Positions 1 through 12,700 of a DNA stretch of 64,000 nt are shown here, in pieces (within the stretch, counting starts at the first letter, position 1; every line of letters starts with the position of its first letter). Made by a program: the position numbers and the translations under genes. Under the pieces are notes generated by a model. That model ran no database searches, was not told the origin of the DNA, and saw only the letters and a list, made by a program, of their open reading frames with translations. Origin of the DNA: Stieleria mannarensis (lineage in GTDB: Bacteria > Planctomycetota > Planctomycetia > Pirellulales > Pirellulaceae); contig NZ_JACEHH010000019.1 in NCBI RefSeq assembly GCF_014154935.1, positions 1-64,000 on the forward strand. Reading direction: 5' to 3'.

Positions 1-101
1 ACATAGTCGGCGTCTTTGTGGAAGATCTCCGCGCGGAGATTGCCGCGGTTGAGAGCATGGTACAGTCCGCCCGCTTCATCCGCCCGAGGCGCTCGTGGCA
101 T
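1..101 (-). CDS. REP-associated/IS200-like transposase, N-terminal fragment cut by window edge
   Basis: The minus strand from an ATG at 101-99 reads 33 codons without a stop to the window edge. The N-terminus (MPRAPRADEAGGLYHALNRG, then NLRAEIFHKD) is the characteristic opening of planctomycete Y1-transposase-family proteins (IS200/IS605 TnpA-like, RAYT), including the H-x-LNRGN strand that precedes the HUH fold. These single-strand DNA transposases act on palindromic repeats using a catalytic tyrosine, but the HUH and Tyr motifs lie outside the window. A purine-rich GAGGACC precedes the start. Its sequence differs from the second transposase at 62254-62706, so they are separate lineages. The family call is from the N-terminus only. 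Confidence 0.8.
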   Translation of the reverse strand, partial: MPRAPRADEAGGLYHALNRGNLRAEIFHKDADY

Positions 102-163
102 GGTCTGGTCCTCCCGATTTGAAGAGGCCCCCATCCTAACCCTCACCGATGGCTCAACAAAGA

Positions 164-272
164 GGCCTGACCCCTTTGTTTCGTCCTTGTTTCGTCCAGC
201 AGCTTAGGCTTAAGCCCGTGCCATTCGGGCCTGACCCCTTTGATGCGTCTGCGTGACCCCTTTGATGCGTCT
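164..272. repeat. Three direct copies of TGACCCCTTTG upstream of the transposase
   Basis: TGACCCCTTTG occurs at 168-178, 232-242 and 254-264. The last two belong to a longer tandem unit (TGACCCCTTTGATGCGTCT, 232-250 and 254-272), and the first two share a longer core beginning GGCC. The block fills the gap between the transposase start and the end of the small acidic gene. Such motifs next to IS200-like transposases are often the recognised repeats; that role here is inferred. No rho-independent terminator was seen in this gap. Confidence 0.6.
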
Positions 273-733
273 TACTCTGATAGTTTTTTTACAACGACAA
301 CCACTTCCGCTGGCGTTTCTGAGTCGTCTTTTCGGTGCATAAGGACTACCTCTGTGGAATCAGATGGGTTCCATTCGGTAAGATAAAGAGCCTCTTCGTC
401 GTCAGGGAAATCGTCGTTTCTCCAGTCGCCCTGGAAGGCGGGCTCCCCAAAGATGTCCCTGGCTTCAGCCTCCCAATGGCGCATCGATGCCAGAATATCA
501 GCATGTCCCTCGCGAGCGACAATAAACTCTGCTCGTGTGAAAATTCCGTCTTCCAACAGAATGTTGACTGAAATTACTGGAGGAATCCAATCGAACGAAA
601 TCCACTCGTAGTCGCTGTTAGATTCCGGAATACGCCACTTTTCAACCAATCGTAGTGCTCGTGTGATGTTTTCGACATTGGAGAACATCCCGTGCAATAT
701 GGCATCGCTTATCTCTTGAACGATTTTCTTCAT
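272..733 (-). CDS. Small acidic protein, candidate immunity protein for the giant toxin
   Basis: This is a 153-residue protein if started at the ATG at 733-731, which lies 4 nt after the TGA (740-738) of the giant gene and is preceded by GGTGA. An alternative in-frame ATG at 772 with GAAGG in front would give 166 residues and a 35-nt overlap with the toxin gene; I prefer 733 because MKKIVQEI is a more natural N-terminus. I do not recognise the family. It has no signal peptide or membrane segment and is strongly acidic (about 32 Asp/Glu against about 15 Lys/Arg), with an acidic patch DWRNDDFPDDEE near the middle. Position directly behind a C-terminal nuclease-like toxin domain, same strand and likely translational coupling, is the classical place for a cognate immunity gene. 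That function is inferred from context and charge, not from homology. Confidence 0.72.
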   Translation of the reverse strand: MKKIVQEISDAILHGMFSNVENITRALRLVEKWRIPESNSDYEWISFDWIPPVISVNILLEDGIFTRAEFIVAREGHADILASMRHWEAEARDIFGEPAFQGDWRNDDFPDDEEALYLTEWNPSDSTEVVLMHRKDDSETPAEVVVVVKKLSE

Positions 734-737
734 TGGG

Positions 738-3700
738 TCACCTATGTTTTTGCATCCCATCACCGGGAACATGAAATACCTTCAGCGTCCCACTTGCGAC
801 GTCATCTGTGAAGTGCGCCGTAAAGAGACGTTGAAAATGGGATGCAGCGTCAGCATTGGAGATTGCGTACCTCACTCCGTTGAGACTTAGGCCGTCGTTT
901 AACGCGATAAGTCGGTGTGCTTGGTCTAAGATGTCCAATTCTTTTCCTAATTCGTGGTACCGAGGGTTTGCTGGATTGTAGACCGATTTCCGAAAGGCAG
1001 CATTGTTGCGTCCAGCCCACTTGGCTTCGACAATGTATTTCGACTGAATGCCATCAACACCAGTCGCTTTACCGACGTCAAAATAGTGCTCGTACTGTCG
1101 GCCGGTAACAAATCGCTGATATTCATCAAAATATGCGTCGCCGATTAGTTTACGAAAGAGATGAGCGGGCTTGTTTGTTTGAACGCCCCGGATTTCGCTT
1201 TCATCGTACGACGCCGAGTTGTGAACGAGAATGTGAGTTCGGCCTATTTCGTAGACGTTTTCTCCGTGGACGGTGATGTTGTAGACGGGCTGTTGTGTTT
1301 GATGTGATGTGGTTGCGGTGACTTTGGCCGTGCCGGCGGGGTGGCGGAGTTGGGATTCGGGGCTGAGATCGGCGGCTTTGATAAACCACTTCGCGTCTTC
1401 ATCCCAGAACGGATGGTCGGGGGTGGTTTGGATGGGGGTGGGTTCGCCTTCGATGGTCAGGGAGAGAATTTCGTGGGCGGTGTGGCGGAAGGTGGAGAGG
1501 ATCACTCGGCCGGGGCCGGGGGGGATGGGCGGGCAGGGGTTGATCGCGGTGATCAGGGCTTCGTTGTGGGCGTCGGCGACTGGGATGTCCATTAGGGTGC
1601 GTTTGCCGACGCGGACGTTGTTGGTCTTCAGCCAGATGTCGGGCTTGAGCGTGGTGAGTTCGAGGATGTCTCCGTCGCGTTTGGTGACTTTGGCGGTGAC
1701 CGCGACGTATTGACTCCAGTCGGGTTCGATCAAGCAGGGATCGTGGCGGTCGACCAGTGGGTTCTCGCCTAAGACTCGTTGGCCGACGCGTAGTTGTTCG
1801 ATCGGTTTGGTGGCGGAGCGCTGGCTGGGGTCGGCCGAGGGGATGTGGACTGGTGTACCGGCGACAAAACATTTGACCGTCTTGGCGCCGATCGCGCCGG
1901 TGATCATCTGTCCGTAGAACCCGTAGGTCAGACTGGTTTGCAAGTCCTGGCCGGTAGCGATCCCATAGCCGAAACCGATCACCGCGCCGCTCGATTCGAC
2001 CGCCACCGCTTTGGCCGCGTAGCCGAGTGCGCCGGTGCTGCCCAGTTTCGCGAGGGCTCGCCCGTAGGCCGAATAACCCGTACCGGTGATCCCGCCGATC
2101 AGGCTGCCGGCCATGTAGCCGGTTTCCAGGTTTCCGCCGGCGGCATAGGCCGTCGCCAATCCGGTCAGTCCCCCGCCCAGACCGGCCATCGCGCCGACCG
2201 GGTGCAACGCGCCGAAGGTTGCCCCCAGTGCGACTTGCCACCACACCGCCCCTTCGCCGAGTTCGCCTTGGATGAAGGCGTCCGCACCGCCGGCCCAAGC
2301 CCCCAAGACCGGCACTAGCGCGGTGCCGCCGGAGACTACGACGACCGCCGCGCTGGCCGCGGCGAGCGCCGTCGTGACCACAGCGGCTTTGGCAATCCGT
2401 GTCGCTTCGACGCCCAGGAATGTGTTGTCGGCGATTCCCGCTTGGCCCGATGCGATCCATGACTGGCCGACGTCAAAGCCATAGAAGTCGGCCACGATCC
2501 CGGCGCCGACGATCACGGTGTTGGCCACGTCGGAAATGGTGTTGACGGCGCCGGCGAGCGTGTCGCTGACGGACGTGAAAAACGCGCTGCCGACCGCCGA
2601 CGCCCAAGCGATTTCGTCTTGATACGGTTCCAGCTGCGTCGCGATGAAACTGGAGACCGCGTTATAGACGTCTGCCCCCGCCGCGACGAACGGTGCCGCC
2701 GCCGACTGGGCCGTTTGGATCAGCTGGTTCGTCGCGTCGACGACGTCCGCGAAGCCGCTGTTTTGATAGGCCTGGTTGATCACCGGTACGAGCGCGCTGC
2801 CGTAGGTGAACGTGCCGAAGGAATCGTTGTGAACCAGGACGAAGTGATCGGTCCCCGGCAGCCGAACGTGGTAGTTGTGATGCTCGGCGACACAGAAATT
2901 GAACACCGGAACCGGCGGCGATGTCGGTTGCGAGATCGTGGTGATCGTTAACGCATCATCGCTGGCGGTTTTGAGCTGGTCTCCGGGGCGGAGGTTTTGT
3001 GCGAGGGTCCAGGTTTCATGTTTCAGGTTGCGAGTTTCATGTTTCAAGTTCTCCGATGCGGTGGGCTTGGGGCGGACGTAGAAGGGGTGGCCGGCGGTGG
3101 TGGCGATCGATACGTCGCCGAGGTGGATGGTGAGGAGCGGCTGCGGGGAGTTGTGGTAGGTTTCGGTGACGGTCCCGGTGGTGAGATTGCCGGTGGAGGC
3201 GTCGCCGTTGAACTCGGCCGATGCCACGGTGTCGCCGGGGACGATTCGTTCGATCGGTTTGGTGTGTCCGTCGGCGAGCAGGATCTCGGTTCCGGCGGGG
3301 AAACAATATTGCTCGATCGTCGCGCTGCCGGTTTGTGCGAAGCGGTCCACGGTCGCACTGGAGGACCACTGGCTTCCCGGGGTGATCGCCGGGATGCCTG
3401 TCGATTGCACATCGCGGAAGGCGGCACCGCTAAGGCTGCCGACCGGTGCGGCGGTGCGCGAGGAGATCGGCGAAGCGGAAACGTCCCCGAGTGATTCGGC
3501 GCCGCCGGCCGTCGGGAGCGTGGGTGCCGATCCGAGAACCATCGGAACGCCGGTCGATGAATGATCCAGATCGCCGACCGTGCCCGTCGCGGCGTTGGAG
3601 GTGTCGACGAAATCGATCAGGGCGTCGTAGCGTCCGCGGCCGGTCAATGTGAGGTCGATGTCACCGTCGATGTAGTTGCCTTGCCCCGAGACGACTTGAT

Positions 3701-6700
3701 CGACCGCTTCGGTGAAGTCCGTTGCCACCGAGTTGATCGTTCGCGTTCCCGTCACGCTGCCGTCGATTTCGGTGGATCGATCGAAGACACCGGTTTCTCC
3801 GCTGGACGTTTCAGTTTCGGTGAAGCTGTCCGCGCCGGTCAATGCGACTTCGTAGACACCCGCGGCGTCGGTGCCCGATTGTGAAAGCGAATAGGTGTCG
3901 GATCCTTCGCCGCGACGCGCAAGGTCTCCGGTCAGCCGGTTCTCATCCAGGTCGACCGTGTAAGTTTTCGTTCCTGATCCGCTGATGGAGGCGTTTCCGT
4001 CGAGTCCGCGGTCGATCGAATGGGTGAACGAATAGGTGTCGGTTCCTGTGGTGGTGTGATCGAAGACACCGGTCACGGTGTTGCCGGTGGAATCGGTTTC
4101 GGCGACGTCGGTTGACGTGGAGTCGTAGTCGACGGTCAGTCCGCCCACCGTCCCGTCTTGGGTCAGCGTCGTGGTGGTGGTCGCATCGGAGTGTGAGGTG
4201 ACGACGCCGGTGACGGAGTTGCCATTGGATTCCGACGAGGTTTCTTGTGTCGCGGTGTTGACCGAAGCGTGGTCGTGCGTGCCATCAGCGGACTGGAGCG
4301 TTTGGGTCGTCGTGACGGTCGCCTCTGATTGGTCAGCACTTGTGAACGCGCCGCTGATCTGGTTTCCGGATTGATCGCCGGTCGAGTCGCCGGCGGCGTT
4401 TTCCGCGATCGAAAGCCGGGTGCCTGCCGCGTCGGTCAACGAACGAGTGACGGCGGAAGTGAATTCGGCGGTGGTTGAATCATCAAAGCTGCCGACGACG
4501 GAATTGCCTTCTTCGATTGACGATGAAGTCGTTTCGACGCGCGACGTGGCGGTGTAGGATTCGCTGCGGGTGCCGGATTCATTGACGTCAGTGATCGAGG
4601 AACTGGAAGTCGACGCAGTGTAAACGCCGGTGATCGCGTTTTCGGAAGAAGATGATGACCGCGTGTCACTGCGAGTGACGGTTTTCTGATCATTGCCGTC
4701 TGCGTAGGTCGTTTGTTTGGTGTAGTTGTACGTGTCGGTGGACCACGACGTGGTGGACGACGCGGACGTGAGTTCGTTTCCGGTGGTCGAATCGAGCGAG
4801 GTCGTCGACATCGTCTCGGTCAAGGTGAAGGACCGGTCAGCGATCGTTCCGGATTGTTCGCGAGTCGACTGGTTGCTGGATTCACGGGTTTCGCTGAAGT
4901 CGCCGGTCACGCGGTTGCCGCTGGCGGTCGTGGTGGCCGATGAAGAACGGTTTGACTGGCCGGAGACGTTGCGATCGGTATTGGATTGCGACAGGTCGTC
5001 GGTGGAGGTCGACGTGGTGGTAGCCGTCGAGGTGTACAGTCCGGTGATGTCGTTTCCGATCTGCCGAAAGACTTCGTCGACGGTGCGAGACGTTTCGCTG
5101 GTTTGGGCCTGGGTTTGGTTGGCGGAAGATCCGTCGTCTGAGGAAACCGTGTTGCGCGTGGTTTCTTCGGTGAAGTCGCCGCCGGTTCGGTTGCCGCTGC
5201 GGGTGCTGGAGGTTTCGGTGGTCGACGTCGAAGTTGCGGAGGCGGAAGAGGTCTGGTTTTGCGACGATTGGGTGGTGGTTGTCGTGTGTGTCGCAGTCGA
5301 CTCGGTTAGGTAGGTGTCGAAGCGCGAGTTCCCGGTCTCGGTCGACGTTTCGGACGTGGTTTCGGTTTGCTGGGTCGTGGTGACGGTCAGCGTTTGGTTT
5401 TGGGTTTGGCCGGTTGCCGAAGCGGAGGATTCACCCGCGATCGTGGAGGTGTAGTCGCCGGTGACCTGGTTTCCGCCGGTTGTGGTGGTGGACTGGGAGC
5501 TGCCATCGCGATTGAGTGTCGTCGTTTCCGTCTGATTTGTTTCCGATTCGCTCTGCTGGAACGTTCGCTCGATCGTCGAGGTCGAGTCGTAAGTCCCCGT
5601 GATCGCGTTCTCGTTGCCAGAGCTTGTGGAAGTCGATTGAGAGGATTCGGTGGAGGTGACCGAGAGTGTTTGATTGGTGTCGTTCTGCGAAATGGTTTGT
5701 TCGTCGGTTCCGCTGGACCGGTAGGCGGACGCGCCGGTGATTGCGTTGCCGGAGGACGATGATTCGCCGGTGCCTTCGGAGCTGGTTGTGACGACGCTGG
5801 TCAGCGTTTGGTTGGCGGTCGTTTCGGTTTCGGTGCCGCTGTGACTGGAGGAGCCGGTTTGCGAGAACTCGCCGGTCACACTGTTGCCGGTTCGCGTCGT
5901 GATTTGGTTGGAGGTGGCCGACGCGTTGGATTCGAAAGTCCGCGACTGGTTGGAACTCGATTCGCTGGACGAGTTGTTCGATGCCGTCGTGGTGGTGCTG
6001 GAATAGACACCGCTGATTGCGTTGGACGTCGTTTCGGTGTCACTGGTCGATGAAGCAGTGAACGTCGTCTCGACGGTCACGAGCTGGAGATTCGTTTCGG
6101 TGGCGGTGCCGGCCGAGGTGGATTCGGTGTGGCGGGTGGAGGTGCTGGTGCCGGCGATCTCGTTGCCGGTTTCGGTGGACGTGCTTTCGCGGGTGCTGCT
6201 GGAGACGGTTGTCGCGCTAAGGTCCAAGTAGGCGAAGGACTCGGTGAAGGTCGAGGCGGAGTTGGATGAACCGGAGGACGAATAGGATCCGATGATGTGA
6301 TCGCCGCTGGTCATCACCGTCGACGACAACGTGTTGGTGGTGGCGTTGTTCGACGTCGGTCCGATTTGATTCGACTCGGTCGCCTGCTCCGACGACGACG
6401 TGGTCACGGTAGACTGGTAGGTTCCGTCAATCGTGTTTCCCGATTCGAGCGTTTCGGTCGTTGATTGGCTGTCGAAGGTGGAGTCGACGACGAGCACTTG
6501 ATTGACGTCTCGGCCGGTGCCCGAAACGCTGCTGGTCGACGTCGATTCGGATTGGTAGACGCCGGTGATGTGGTTGCCGGAATCCGAAGTGGTCGTTGAA
6601 GTCGTGGCGGACTGCGTGAGCGTGACCGAGAGGGTTTGGTTTTCGAGTGACGACGAGGATGTGGTCGTTTCGGAGTTGGTGGATTCGGACGCGTAGCCAC

Positions 6701-9700
6701 CGGTGATCGTGTTGAAGGTCGACGTGGACGAGACAGTCGACTCGGTGGTCGTCGATTCGCTGACCGTCTCGGTTTGCACGGAACTGGATGCGGTGGTTGC
6801 CTGATTGGAAGTGACCGAATCGGTTGAGGAGGCATCGCCGGTGATCGAATTGCCGCTGCTGGTCGATTGGGTGGTTGCCGACGAGGTGACCGTGATGCTT
6901 GATTGGTAACCTTGATTGACGGCGGTTTCAGAGCGAACTTCGCTGGAGGTGGTTGTCGATTCGCTGGAGAAAACGCCGGTGAATCGGTGATCGGTCGATG
7001 TGGCTTCGGTGTGCGACGATCCCGTCGATGTGATGGTGACGCGGAGGTCCTGGTTGCTGTCGCTTTGAGTCAACTGGGACGTCGATTCGATCGTCAGCTC
7101 GGAGATACTGGTTCCGGCGATGTTATTCCCCGCAATCGACTCGGACGACTGCTCGGTCGTGTGCAACGTCGAATCGACGGTCAGCGGTCCGTTGGTATTC
7201 TGGGCGACGCGCGTGCGATCGGATTCCGACTCGGACGTGCTCTCGAAGACGCCGGTCGTGTTGTTCCCCGTTCCCGTGTTTTCGTAGGACGTGGTTTCGG
7301 TGATCGTGTAGTCGACGTCGAGCGTTTTGTTTTCATCGGCCCCGGTGATCTGTGAGGTTTGGGAACCGAGGATTGTTTCGCTGAACGCGCCGGTGATCAC
7401 GTTTTCGGATCGCGCGGCGGTGGACTCAAACGAGGTGGATTCGGATGCCTGGGCGCTGAGCGAGCCGTTGGCGGCGGATTCTTCGCGGGTTCGCGTGCCG
7501 GAGTTTTCGGTCGTTTGCGTGTTTTCGGCGGCGATCGCGTTGCCGGTGAAGGTGGTGGTTCGGGTGACCGATTCGGCGATTTCGGCGGAGACCGACAGCG
7601 ATTGGTTTTGCAGTGACGTTTCCAGGGTGCTGATGGTGGTCGCAACAATGGAACCACTGCGGTCACCGGTGATCGAGTTGCCGGTAGTCTGTTCGCTGGA
7701 TGTCTCGGTCTCGCTGGCGAGAACGGAATTCGTCGACGTTTGGTTGGTCGTCGTTTCGTCGGACTGTCCCGTCGTGGTTGACGTGGCGGTTCGGGAGAAG
7801 GCTCCGGTGATTTGATTCCCAGATTCGTCCACCGAGGTGTTGAACCCCGTCGTGGTCGTGTTTTCGGTGCGTTCGGTTTGGTTGGTGGCAACGGTGTGGC
7901 GTGTGGATTGGGATTGGATCGACGTCGTTTCGTTGTAGGTACCGGACAGGGCGTTGGAAGTGCGTCGCGTGGTTCCGGAGGTTTCGTCGTTGAGTGTGAG
8001 GGTCGTGGTTTCCAGGCCGTTGGCGGATTGGTCGGTTTGCTGCGAGGTCTCGGAGAACTCGCTGGAGACGTCTTTGGTTCCTCGGATCGTGTTGCCGGTC
8101 AACGTCGTGGTGCCGGAGCTTTCCGATTGCACGGACGTCGTGACCGACAGCGGACCGTTGGTCGTGGAGTCGCTGCGTGTCAGCGTTGATTCGTCGCTGG
8201 TGATGCGGGTGTAGTCGCCGCTGGAGTGGTTGCCCGTGACCGTCCCGACGCTGGTGCTGGTGCCGGCGGAGGTCAGTTGGGTGGTTCGGGTTTGATTGAC
8301 GTTGGTTTGGGATTCGCTGGTGGAGGATTCGTTTTGCCAGGAGTCGGCATAATCACCGGTGACGGAGTTGCCGCTGCGATCGGATTCCGACACCGTTGTC
8401 GCGGTCGAGGTGGTGGTTTTGCGGAGGGTTTGGTTGGTTTCGACCGTCGACGCCTCGGTCGTTTGATTCAGCGTCTCGGTGGATTGGAAAAGCCCCGTGG
8501 CGCTGTTGCCGGTCGAAGTGCTGGCCGTGGTCGACAAGGTGGTTTCGGTGCCGAAAATGGCTTGGGGACCGTTGGCCGAATTGAATTCTCGGTCGACGGT
8601 GGTCGAAGCGGATCGAGATTCGCTGTAGGTGCCGGTGTTGGCATTGCTGTCGCTGGTGACGGTGATGGACGAGACGGAATCGGAGACTTCGGTGGACGAG
8701 AAGGTCTGGTTGGTGACGGTCGATTCCGACGTCGTCTCGGTCGCAAGTTGTTGTTCGGATTGACGGGTGCCGAGAATTCGATTGCTCGATTGGGTTGCCG
8801 TGGTGGTGGAGGTTGTTTGTTGTTCGGTTTCGCGGCGGAGCGTTTGGTTGAGGATGACAGAGTGCGAGGATTGGTTGTCGGTCGACGAGGATTCGCCGGT
8901 AAAGATCCCGGAGAGTTCGTTGCCGGCGGATGAACTGGTTTGCGTTGATGTCGCGGTTGATGTCTCGGTGCGAGTGAGGCCCTGGTTTTCGTTGGTCGAC
9001 GAACTTTCCAGAGCGGACGACGACGTGGAAGACGAAGTCTGGTCGCCGGTGATCGTATTGCCCGATTGGGCGGACGATTCGGTACGCTGGTCGGTCGTGT
9101 GCGACGTGGTGACGGAGGAATGGTTGCCACGACGCGAGCGAGTTTCCGACGACGACGTCCCGGAGGAACTGGTTTCGTAGACACCGCTGATGCTGTTGGC
9201 GGTGCTGGTCGACGTGCTTTCGGAGGTGGTGGAGGAAACCACTAAAGTTTGATCGTCGTTGCCGAGGGTGGTGCCGGCGGGGATCGAGAGGGAGAGGTCG
9301 CCTGCGAGCAGTCCGAGATCCGAGAGTGGGTTCAGGCGGATGTCGAGGTCGCTGCCGATGTTCAGTCGGTTGGGGCCGCTGAAGGAGGCCGCGAGAGAAC
9401 GCCGGCTGGATTGGGATTCCGAATCGCGGACGACGTCGCCGCGGATCGAGTTGCCGGTCGAACGAGTCGTCGAGGAAGACTGACCGACGGCCGTTTGGTG
9501 CGACGTGGTCGTCTGGTTCGTGTTGGCGGTGGAGTGTTGCGATTCGCTGAGGACTGATTCGGTGGATGTGAAGTCGCCCGTGACGGAATTGCGAGTCGAT
9601 TGCGTTTGTGATTGAAGGGTTGTCAGGCTGGACGAAGTGGACGACTGCGAGAGCAGGCTGGAAGATCCCGTCGTGGATTGTGTCGCCGACGATTGGGTCC

Positions 9701-12700
9701 GGGTCACCGCTTGGCCCGTGATTCGATCACCTTCCACGATCGAGTCGGAGCTGCGGTCGACGATCAGCGTCTGCGAAGACACGGCGTCCTGGTTCGAGTT
9801 GGACGTCGTCGTTGTCGACGAAGCACGCGATTGGGTGGAGGTTGAGAACAGCCCCGACAGCGTGTTGGACTGAGAGACGACGCGGCTGGACGAATTACTT
9901 TGGGAAGTTTGCTCGGTGCGGGCCGTTTGGTGGGTGGTGGTTTGTGTGGAGGTCGATTCGGACCGATTGTCTTCCTGTTTGGTCAGGTTGCCCGATCGGG
10001 CGTCGCCCTCGCCGAAGTATTCTGATTCGCTGACGGATCGCTGGTGAGTTTCAACCGAGCGTGAGACACCCGAAGCGTGGCTGTTGGTCGATCGGCTGGT
10101 CGTTTCCGATTCTCCGTAGCTGTAACCGTCAAAGGTGTAGTGGCCTTGTTTGGCGTTACCGGATTTTTCAGACTGGGACTCGGTTTCGGTGTGCGTCGTG
10201 GAGGTTGACTGGACCGTTTGGTTGGTCGTGGTGGAGGTCGAATCGCCGGTCGAAATGGAGTCGGAAACAATGGTGAATTCGCCGCTTTTCTTGTTGCCCG
10301 TGGTTTCTTTGGTGCCGGTGGTTTGTCCGGTCGCGTGGGTGATGGTTTGGCTGGGACCGTTGTCGGTGACGGTGTCGGTGGTGTAGGACTGATCGAAACG
10401 CTCGTCGTAAACGTAGTCGCCGCCGAACAGGTTGCCGGACTGGTCGACCGACGATTCCGTCACGCTTTCATGAGTCGACTGCACGCGATAGTCATCATCG
10501 ACCGAGTTGGTCGTGGTCGTTTCGGTCGTGGTTTCCGAGGTGTTGTCGTTGCTGAAGGAGAACCATCCGGTTTGGTCGTTCCCGGTGCCGGTGACGCTGG
10601 ACGTCGAGGTGCTGTGGGTGACGGAAGTGTTCTGATGGCCTTGATTGGTCAGCGTGGTCGATTGGTTGCCGGTCGACGTTGACGTGGTGGACAGGTTGAA
10701 GGATCCAGACTGGATGTTGCCGGACTTTTGCATCGTCGTGATGACGTGATTGGATCCCGACGTGGTTGTGGTTTGGGGGCCGTTGGTCTGGCGTCGATCG
10801 ATGATGGTTGCGTGGGTGGTCGTCGTGACCGAGATGGCATAGTCCCCCGATCGACTGACCGAGCCGCTGGACTGGACGACGCGTGTACTGGTCGCTGCGT
10901 CGAGAAAGTCGAATCGTTGGCGTCCGCCCTGGTGATCCGATGTGGTCGTCGTCTCGATGCTTAGATTGCGCTCAGCTGAATCATTGGAACCAGATTCGGT
11001 CAGCACTTCGATCGTCGACTCGGTTCCCCGCATCACGAAGTTGCCGACCATCGAGGTTCCACCGCCACCGATCAGTCCGTCGAGTTGGCCGACGAGATCG
11101 CCATCGACGTAGCGCTCGCCGCTGGTGGTGAATTGGGTCTGCTTTTGCGAGCGCAGTGTCCATTCGAATTGGCCTTGGTCCCACGTTTTTTCGTCGATGA
11201 AGTTGCTGGCGATGGTGGACGTGGTGGTGGCGTTTTGGCTGGATGAATTCGACTGGTTCGTCGCGGTCAGGTCGGCGGTTCCGTCGAAAGCGGTTTCATA
11301 AGAAGCGACGTTGAAGGCGGCGGGTGCAAAGCTGACTCCGTCGACCGAGCCGCGGGCGATGACTTTGCGAACGTTGACGCCCGAGCCGTCGCCCCGTTGG
11401 CTGGCGTTCGGTTCGCCCAGGCCGTTGCTGCCGGCGGTTTCGTACCCGAAGGCATAGGAGAAGCCGGCCGTGCCGAGTGAGACGACTTCATAGGTCCCCG
11501 CGGCGCGATCGAGGGCAACGTGGGTGGACAGCCCGAAGGAGGTCGGCGCCGCACCGGTCCCGCCCGATGTAGTCCCTCCGCCACCGCCTTGATCGCCGTC
11601 GGTGATCGGCGATGCGAAGCTTTGCACTTGCGGTGTGATCGAGTTACCGTCGTCATCGGTCAACGCCAGCCGCTGGAGGTTTTCTTCGCTTTTGACGTCG
11701 ATGATGTTGGCCAGGGTAACTGCCAGGCCACCGGTTTCGTTTTTCGTGTCGCTGATGTGGACGGTGATCGCGTAGGGGCCTTCGCGATGATAGGCGTGAT
11801 CGGCGACGACTTCGAAGCTGAGTGGGACCAGGGCGGTGCCGCTGGTCTTTTGCCGCACCGAACCGACCGCGGTTTCTCCGTCACCGAAGTCGATCGTGGC
11901 GACGAATTGGGATGCGGAAGCGTTGGGATCGCCGGCGATGAAGGAGGCGACCGCGGCGCCGTCGTCGCGGGCGAAGGTCGCGTTTTCGCTGGTCGGGCGG
12001 CCTTCGAGCGCATAGACGACTTCGCCCGTGGCGTACACCGGGGCCGTTGCGCGGACGATCGCCTGGCCGGTGGAAAAGACGATCTGGCCGGAGTTGTTGA
12101 CGATGTCAAAGCCTTCGATCTTGTCGACCGCTCCGATCCCGGGCAGGATTTCACCGAGATCGATGACTTTGCCGTGACCGACGAACATCGGCCGGGGCAG
12201 CACGTCGCGGTCGGTGTCCGAGGGAAAGTAGAACTTGGCCGAGTGCAACCCTTGCTTGCCGTTTGCGTCGGCGGCCATGAAGGAGACGGTCAGGAACGGC
12301 GTTCCGTTCGGTGGCGCTTTGCCGCCGGTGAGTTGACCGGCCAGTCCCTGGGTCAGGTCTTCGCCGATCTCACAGACGTTGCCTCCGCCACCCCCGCCGT
12401 TTTCACCGCTCTGATCGTCGATGTCGCCTCGATCGCTGGTCCCGGTGCTAAGGGCTCCGTTGATCCCGATCGGTCCGCCGAGTAGCGAGGCGATTCCGCC
12501 GCGGTCTTGGCCTTCCACATCGACCTCGTTGGCATCCAGCACGCCGTCGCCGGATTCGCCGACGACCTTAACCCACTGGCCCGTTTCGGGATCGATCGCA
12601 TAGATGCCGCGTCCGAGCGGCCCGTCGGCTGCGGCCGCAATCACGCCGGTGTCGCTGATCGCGATTTCGTCGCCGATCGCCGCCAAACCAAACGACTTGA

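Noticed and set aside
16-207. 63-codon plus-strand frame at the left edge
   Set aside because: It is antisense to the IS200-like transposase start and has no protein-like features.
11520-12485. Long plus-strand open frame of 321 codons, and others at 16293-17735 and 28113-29327
   Set aside because: They lie antisense to the giant gene, have low-complexity Arg/Gly/Asp-rich products and no recognisable domains; they are shadows of a GC-rich coding strand.
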